From: Deltaproteobacteria bacterium
Lineage (GTDB): Bacteria; Desulfobacterota; Desulfuromonadia; Desulfuromonadales; BM103
Reading direction: 5' to 3'
NCBI GenBank assembly: GCA_019313105.1
Contig: JAFDBW010000311.1
Coordinates: forward strand, 1-10,001
Length of the DNA stretch: 10,001 bases
This document shows positions 7,228 to 10,001 of the stretch, piece by piece; the stretch's first letter is position 1; the number at the start of each line of letters is the position of its first letter. The position numbers and the translations under genes are program-made. Under the pieces are notes generated by a model. It saw only the letters and a program-made list of their open reading frames with translations. It was not told the origin of the DNA and searched no databases.

Positions 7228-7670
7228 TGAAACAGTTCAACAACATTCTTTTTGCCACCGACTTTTCTGACGCATCAGGCCCTGCAGCAGACTACGCAAT
7301 GAGCCTGGCGAAACTGACTGGTGCGCATCTGCATGTCCTCCACGTCATCAACGAACTCGATGAGCACCAGCGGGTCATGATCCCACGAGAAGCATTCCAG
7401 ATCCTGGAGAAGGAGATCGAGTTAAAATCAATCAAGGAACTGAACCGTTTTTGCAAGGAACAGGCATCAGGGCTGAACACGACAACTCATGCCGTAGTTG
7501 GCGCTGCGTTTCAGAAGATTCTTGAGACCGGCGACAAGGTTAATGCCGACCTGATCGTCATGGGGACTCACGGCCGCACCGGCATGGAACATGTCATCGT
7601 CGGCAGTACAGCCGAGCGGGTAGTAAGGCGTTCGAAGATTCCGGTCCTGACCGTACGCGGTCAAGACTGA
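7227..7670 (+). CDS. Universal stress protein, UspA family, ATP-binding type
   Basis: The 147-residue single-domain cytoplasmic USP has the N-terminal strand and Asp of the nucleotide pocket (NNILFATDFSD, Asp12). The full ATP-binding signature G-x2-G-x9-G-[ST] is near the C-terminus (Gly113-T-H-Gly116, nine residues, Gly126-Ser127), so it belongs to the ATP-binding rather than the UspA-proper subgroup. Two starts are possible: GTG at 7224, overlapping the permease stop by four bases, or ATG at 7227, sharing one base with the TGA. ATG is preferred because the GAGGGAG site ends 7 bases before it. Either way translation is coupled to the permease. USPs linked to TRAP operons are known: TeaD of the Halomonas ectoine transporter TeaABC binds ATP and modulates uptake. 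A similar regulatory role is inferred here. Confidence 0.94.
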   Translation: MKQFNNILFATDFSDASGPAADYAMSLAKLTGAHLHVLHVINELDEHQRVMIPREAFQILEKEIELKSIKELNRFCKEQASGLNTTTHAVVGAAFQKILETGDKVNADLIVMGTHGRTGMEHVIVGSTAERVVRRSKIPVLTVRGQD

Positions 7671-7686
7671 TATATTTGACACAAGA

Positions 7687-7707
7687 GGCGGAGCCAGAAA
7701 CTCCGCC
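7687..7707 (+). other. Inverted repeat just after the USP gene
   Basis: GGCGGAG (7687-7693) pairs with CTCCGCC (7701-7707) around a 7-base loop, 16 bases after the stop codon. No T-tract follows, so it is not a classical terminator. It may act as an mRNA 3' stabiliser upstream of the stronger terminator at 7747. Confidence 0.45.
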
Positions 7708-7746
7708 GCAGGCTACTGAAAAAGTTCAGCCAGGCTTCATGACAGA

Positions 7747-7785
7747 GAGGGCAGCAGATGGTTGATCTGTTGCCCTCATTTTATT
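7747..7785 (+). terminator. Strong rho-independent terminator of the TRAP-USP operon
   Basis: A 13 bp stem (7747-7759 with 7765-7777, a single G-T pair, loop GGTTG) starts GAGGGCAGCAGAT and is followed by ATTTTATTC on the plus strand. It lies 76 bases after the USP stop. The same hairpin recurs in inverted orientation at 8160-8188, so it also marks the left end of the repeat region described separately. Confidence 0.85.
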
Positions 7786-7901
7786 CTAGAGTAAAGCTGG
7801 CGGGGCCATTCCGCCAGAGGCCATAAACTTGCGAATGCAGCCACGAAGTGCAAAAAAAAAAACAAAATCTTAAAGTCGGCAGTTTGCGTACTGCCAGATG
7901 C

Positions 7902-7933
7902 CTTACTTTTGTCCATGCGGCGACAAAAGTAAG
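7902..7933. repeat. Perfect 12 bp inverted repeat inside the element
   Basis: CTTACTTTTGTC (7902-7913) and GACAAAAGTAAG (7922-7933) pair perfectly around the 8-base loop CATGCGGC. Neither side is followed by a T-tract, so it is not a terminator. It has the look of a REP-type extragenic palindrome; copy number elsewhere in the genome cannot be seen here. Confidence 0.6.
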
Positions 7934-8100
7934 CAAATACCTTTCTCCTTGCGGAGGGCATCTCCTTTGCCAGTTTTCTGAGACATCCAATAACTTCGGA
8001 GCTTAATAAGCCGGCCCGTTACAGGGGGGCCTTCCTTTCGGTATGACTTACAGAAGAAAATCTTAAAAGAAGAACTACCACACAACCCTCCATAAAAGGA

Positions 8101-8130
8101 GGGGCTCACAAGAGCCCCGGGTTTTGCTTT
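8101..8130 (+). terminator. Terminator-like hairpin within the repeat element
   Basis: GGGGCTC (8101-8107) and GAGCCCC (8112-8118) form a 7 bp stem with loop ACAA, followed by GGGTTTTGCTTTT. On the plus strand this resembles an intrinsic terminator. It overlaps and competes with the CCCTCC/GGAGGG pairing just before it, so two alternative folds are possible. No plus-strand gene lies immediately upstream, so its role is uncertain. Confidence 0.35.
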
Positions 8131-8151
8131 TGTCTTTAAATCGCGGCGGAC

Positions 8152-8188
8152 AAAAAACGAGGGCAACAGATTAACCATCTGTTGCCCT
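8152..8188 (-). terminator. Minus-strand hairpin with T6 tail, inverted copy of the USP terminator
   Basis: A perfect 12 bp stem (8160-8171 with 8177-8188, loop TAACC on the plus strand) reads on the minus strand as hairpin, CG, then six T (8157-8152). It would stop transcription arriving from the lipoprotein gene. Its reverse complement nearly equals the plus-strand terminator at 7747, so the two face each other. Confidence 0.65.
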
Positions 8189-8212
8189 AAGCTTCAGAGA
8201 ATCCAGTCAGGT

Positions 8213-8242
8213 AAAAAAACAAACTCCACATCACGTGCGGAG
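8213..8242 (-). terminator. Probable terminator of the lipoprotein gene
   Basis: On the minus strand a stem of CTCC and CA against TG and GGAG (8224-8230 with 8236-8242, one A-C mismatch) is followed by TTTG and seven T (8219-8213). It lies 60 bases beyond the lipoprotein stop codon. The stem is imperfect, but the T-tract is strong. Confidence 0.5.
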
Positions 8243-8301
8243 GTTGTCAACAATCTAAGGCGAAGCCAAAAACTCGACCTTTTACTTGTCATTGTTATAA
8301 A

Positions 8302-8673
8302 TTATTCCGGCAAGAGTCCCCGCCGACGCATCTCGTTGCGAACATCATCACGCCTGAATCTTAACTCCCGGGTCGTGCTGCTTTCGCCGCTGCCTGCAAG
8401 ACTCTGATCTGTCCGGACTCCGTAGCCAGAACCGCTGCCCCATGAACCGAAGCTGAGACCTATGCCAACATCACCGCTGCTGGTACGGCTTGAGCTGACA
8501 AGCTCGTCACTCAACCTCTGCTCGTAGTCAACAAGTTGCGTGTTGGTCATCCTCAGGTAATCCTGCTCAAGCAGAAATGTAGCTTCGGAGGGTGCGCCCG
8601 ACATGCAGCCGACCAGAACAAGGCCACAGAGAATTAGTGAGAATGCCAGCGGAGCATAAAATTTTCGGTCCAT
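8302..8673 (-). CDS. Small Ser/Gly-rich lipoprotein of unknown function
   Basis: A 123-residue protein with a type II signal peptide: MDRK, then a hydrophobic stretch and the lipobox L-V-G-Cys23. The residue after the cysteine is Met, so by the Asp+2 rule it would go to the outer membrane. The mature part opens with a predicted helical segment (ATFLLEQDYLRMTNTQLVDY, about 31-50) and a flexible region rich in Ser and Gly (about 59-98, with SFGSWGSGSGYG). It ends with a highly charged helix (LRFRRDDVRNEMRRRGLLPE). No family is recognised. The ATG has only a weak ribosome binding site, but an in-frame stop 11 codons upstream leaves no other conventional start. It lies 122 bases downstream of the E2-like gene on the same strand; the two may or may not share a transcript. 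Confidence 0.8.
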   Translation of the reverse strand: MDRKFYAPLAFSLILCGLVLVGCMSGAPSEATFLLEQDYLRMTNTQLVDYEQRLSDELVSSSRTSSGDVGIGLSFGSWGSGSGYGVRTDQSLAGSGESSTTRELRFRRDDVRNEMRRRGLLPE

Positions 8674-8712
8674 TCGGCTGATCCGACAAAGCGACAGGAG
8701 GACTTAAACTAA

Positions 8713-8731
8713 ACCGGGGTCCATACCCGGT
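8713..8731 (-). terminator. Weak hairpin between the E2-like and lipoprotein genes
   Basis: On the minus strand ACCGGG (8731-8726) pairs with CCCGGT (8718-8713) around a 7-base loop and is followed by TTAGTTTAA. It could be a weak terminator that separates the two genes. A second, longer-range inverted repeat, GATGGCTT/AAGCCATC (8738-8745 with 8790-8797), overlaps the E2-like stop codon. Confidence 0.3.
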
Positions 8732-8795
8732 CACGGAGATGGCTTTTACACCACCAGGGAACAGGCGCGACCATTCGTCCCTTGTTGCGAAGCCA

Positions 8796-9521
8796 TCATG
8801 CGTCGTCAAAACAGGTCCCGGCAATCAGGGTTACCGGAGCCTCGAGATAACTTTTTAACGAATCCAGGAATTCCGCGGCATCGGCACCATCAAGAATCCT
8901 GTGGTCTGCGGAGAGGGTCAGACGGACCATAGGTGCCACGACAAGCTCTTCGTGTTCATCGACCACCACTTCGCCCTTGACCGTCCCCACGGCGAGGACC
9001 GCAGCCTGTGGCGGTGTGATAATTGCGGCAAAGGACTCCACCCCAAGCATGCCCATGTTGCTGACGGTAAACGTTCCACCCTCCTGATCTTCATCAGACA
9101 GTTTCCCGAGATGAGCCTTTTCTGCAAGAACAGTAGTCGACTCGCCAATCTGCTTCAGTGAGAGCCGTTCGAGATTTTTAATCACCGGATAGTAGAGCCC
9201 GCCCTCAGTGGCCACCGCCATAGCCAGGTTGATATGCTCCTGCTCGACAGCCTCATTTTCGACCCAATGACTGTTCACCCATGGGTGTTCTTTGAGCGCC
9301 GCAGCGGTGGCCGCGAGGATAAAATCGTTGATCGTTATCCCCAGATCTTTACGGAAACGGATGATATCCGTCATATCAACCGCAATAGTCACAAAGAAAT
9401 GTGGTTTGTTCTGCCAACTTTCTACCATCTTGCGCTCGATCAATCGACGAATGCGCACGTTTTTTTCGCCATTCGCGTCTGTGCCGCCTGGTGGGTTGTT
9501 TTGATTACCTGGTTCGGACAT
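8796..9521 (-). CDS. Stand-alone 2-oxoacid dehydrogenase E2 catalytic domain (acyltransferase)
   Basis: The 241-residue product corresponds to just the trimeric catalytic core of dihydrolipoamide acyltransferases, the E2 component of pyruvate, 2-oxoglutarate, branched-chain or acetoin dehydrogenase complexes. It opens with a short polar leader (MSEPGNQNNPPGG, about 20 residues). The conserved entry IRRLIERKMVESWQNKPHFF (24-43) and INDFILAATAAALKEHP (64-80) follow, then the Ser-containing FTVSNMGMLGVESFAAIITP (151-170), PPQAAVLAVG (170-179) and the catalytic motif SADHRILDGADAAEFL (204-219) with His207 and Asp211. The lipoyl domain and peripheral-subunit-binding domain that normally precede the core are absent, and nothing upstream on this strand encodes them. 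The start at ATG 9519-9521 has AAAGGA about 9 bases upstream; in-frame ATGs at 9551 and 9530 have poor sites. No E1 or E3 gene is in the window. Substrate is unknown. Confidence 0.88.
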   Translation of the reverse strand: MSEPGNQNNPPGGTDANGEKNVRIRRLIERKMVESWQNKPHFFVTIAVDMTDIIRFRKDLGITINDFILAATAAALKEHPWVNSHWVENEAVEQEHINLAMAVATEGGLYYPVIKNLERLSLKQIGESTTVLAEKAHLGKLSDEDQEGGTFTVSNMGMLGVESFAAIITPPQAAVLAVGTVKGEVVVDEHEELVVAPMVRLTLSADHRILDGADAAEFLDSLKSYLEAPVTLIAGTCFDDA

Positions 9522-9805
9522 GTCAATCATCCTTTCAAGCCGGAAAAACATTCAGGGCCATCAACCTGACCTGAGAACAATCTGTCCGCCATTGTAATAG
9601 AGGCGCCATTTAAATACGACCCTAAACAGACACTGAACCGCTACGACATTTATATAAGGCGTTTCTGTGTCGATAAATTCGTATAGGCAAAGTGGATTGA
9701 GACATAAGATCGAACAAGCAGGGAGCAAACAGACTCGGGGAAATGAAAACAAATAAAAAAGCCCGGGACCAGAGTCCCGGGCTTTATATTATGACTAGTG
9801 GAGAA
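9522..9805 (-). other. Intergenic region upstream of the E2-like gene
   Basis: This stretch of about 280 bp holds the terminator of the zinc-ribbon gene (9751-9785). The remaining ~230 bp are moderately AT-rich and should contain the E2-like promoter. A TATATAA on the minus strand near 9652-9658 could be a -10 element, but no convincing -35 sits at the right distance. I see no gene in it. Confidence 0.5.
9751..9785 (-). terminator. Strong rho-independent terminator after the zinc-ribbon gene
   Basis: AAAGCCCGGGAC (9758-9769) pairs perfectly with GTCCCGGGCTTT (9774-9785) around a CAGA loop, a 12 bp stem. On the minus strand it is followed by TTTATTT, so it ends the transcript of the 51-residue gene 20 bases upstream. 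The opposite strand also has a T/A-rich exit, so it may work in both directions. Confidence 0.85.
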
Positions 9806-9961
9806 TCATCCGAGGAAGACATTATGATTGCGGGCGCGGTTGGCCAGAATCGTCGGATCCACGACCTCACCACAGGAGCAGCATTTCCATGCATCAAAGG
9901 CACGAACAAAATCATAATACTTTTCAGAGTACATACGACCTTTACACTTGGGACACCTCAT
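9806..9961 (-). CDS. 51-residue zinc-ribbon protein
   Basis: A very short protein beginning MRCPKCKGRMYSE and containing a second cysteine cluster WKCCSCGEVVDP (25-36). The pairs Cys3/Cys6 and Cys27 or Cys28/Cys30 form a classical four-cysteine zinc ribbon. Between them lies an aromatic segment (KYYDFVRAFDA), and the C-terminus is basic and Asn-rich (TILANRARNHNVFLG). The ATG has an excellent ribosome binding site (GAGGAGG, 7 bases upstream) and the gene is followed 20 bases later by a strong terminator, both supporting a real gene. Similar tiny C-x2-C proteins are common as uncharacterised genes in Geobacter-like bacteria (from memory). Function is unknown; a nucleic-acid or protein-binding role is only a guess. 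Confidence 0.85.
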   Translation of the reverse strand: MRCPKCKGRMYSEKYYDFVRAFDAWKCCSCGEVVDPTILANRARNHNVFLG

Positions 9962-10001
9962 TTTACTACCTCCTCACTCATGAAACATCTAATCTGGTTG
10001 A

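Larger units (their letters stand above)
7747..8188. repeat. Hairpin-rich non-coding element bounded by inverted copies of one hairpin
   Basis: The 442 bp stretch begins with GAGGGCAGCAGATGGTTG and ends with the reverse complement of a near-identical 29-base unit; each end is itself a 12-13 bp hairpin. Between them lie CTGGCGG/CCGCCAG (7797-7803, 7811-7817), GGCAGT/ACTGCC (7878-7883, 7890-7895), a perfect 12 bp inverted repeat (7902-7913, 7922-7933), GGCCC/GGGCC (8013-8017, 8027-8031), CCCTCC/GGAGGG (8086-8091, 8098-8103) and GGGGCTC/GAGCCCC (8101-8107, 8112-8118). There is also an 11-A run at 7852-7862. Open frames here are short, overlap in several frames, lack good ribosome binding sites and run through the hairpins, so they are not genes. 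The composition is that of an interspersed structured repeat or MITE-like element. The true boundaries may lie slightly outside the hairpins; no convincing target-site duplication is seen. Confidence 0.55.

Noticed and set aside
7903..8178. Minus-strand frame of 91 codons within the repeat element
   Set aside because: It runs through several hairpins, has no recognisable domain or ribosome binding site, overlaps other equally long frames, and is best explained as translation of a non-coding repeat.
7734..8196. Possible target-site duplication GCTTCA at 7734-7739 and 8191-8196 flanking the element
   Set aside because: The left copy is 7 bases away from the hairpin while the right one is 2 bases away, and a 6-base match is easily chance.
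1..10001. CRISPR array, prophage, integrase, toxin-antitoxin or insertion-sequence transposase
   Set aside because: No regularly spaced direct repeats and no frame resembling such proteins were seen on either strand.

Overview
The window looks like chromosomal DNA from a deltaproteobacterium of the Desulfuromonadales type (Geobacter, Desulfuromonas and Pelobacter relatives). I base this on the gene order ispE, tRNA-Gln, prs, rplY/ctc, pth, which I associate with that group from memory. A sigma-54 (-24/-12) promoter, a TAXI-type TRAP transporter and a tiny four-cysteine zinc-ribbon protein also fit. No database search was possible, so the taxonomy is inference.

Left part (1 to about 3060, all minus strand): a compact housekeeping block. 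It reads ispE (isoprenoid precursor kinase), tRNA-Gln(TTG), prs (PRPP synthetase), rplY/ctc (ribosomal protein L25 with an acidic tail) and pth (peptidyl-tRNA hydrolase, cut by the window edge). Short gaps suggest co-transcription. The theme is translation and precursor supply.

Middle part (3061 to 7785, plus strand): a roughly 460 bp AT-rich divergent regulatory region holds a well-spaced sigma-54 promoter. It leads into a three-gene operon: a secreted TAXI-family TRAP solute-binding protein, a very long fused TRAP permease, and a universal stress protein (UspA family) whose start overlaps the permease stop. A GC-rich hairpin lies between binding-protein and permease genes and probably lowers permease expression relative to the binding protein. 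The permease carries an unusual extra soluble domain near its C-terminus that resembles a lipoyl/biotinyl (barrel-sandwich hybrid) domain without the modifiable lysine, followed by three more membrane helices. The operon ends at a strong terminator.

7671 to 8301: 630 bp without a credible gene. It contains a dense series of inverted repeats, bounded by two nearly identical hairpins in opposite orientation (7747-7777 and 8160-8188). This looks like a non-coding, structured interspersed repeat or a MITE-like element.

Right part (8302 to 9961, minus strand): a small Ser/Gly-rich lipoprotein, a free-standing 2-oxoacid dehydrogenase E2 catalytic domain lacking lipoyl and subunit-binding domains, and a 51-residue zinc-ribbon protein followed by a strong intrinsic terminator.
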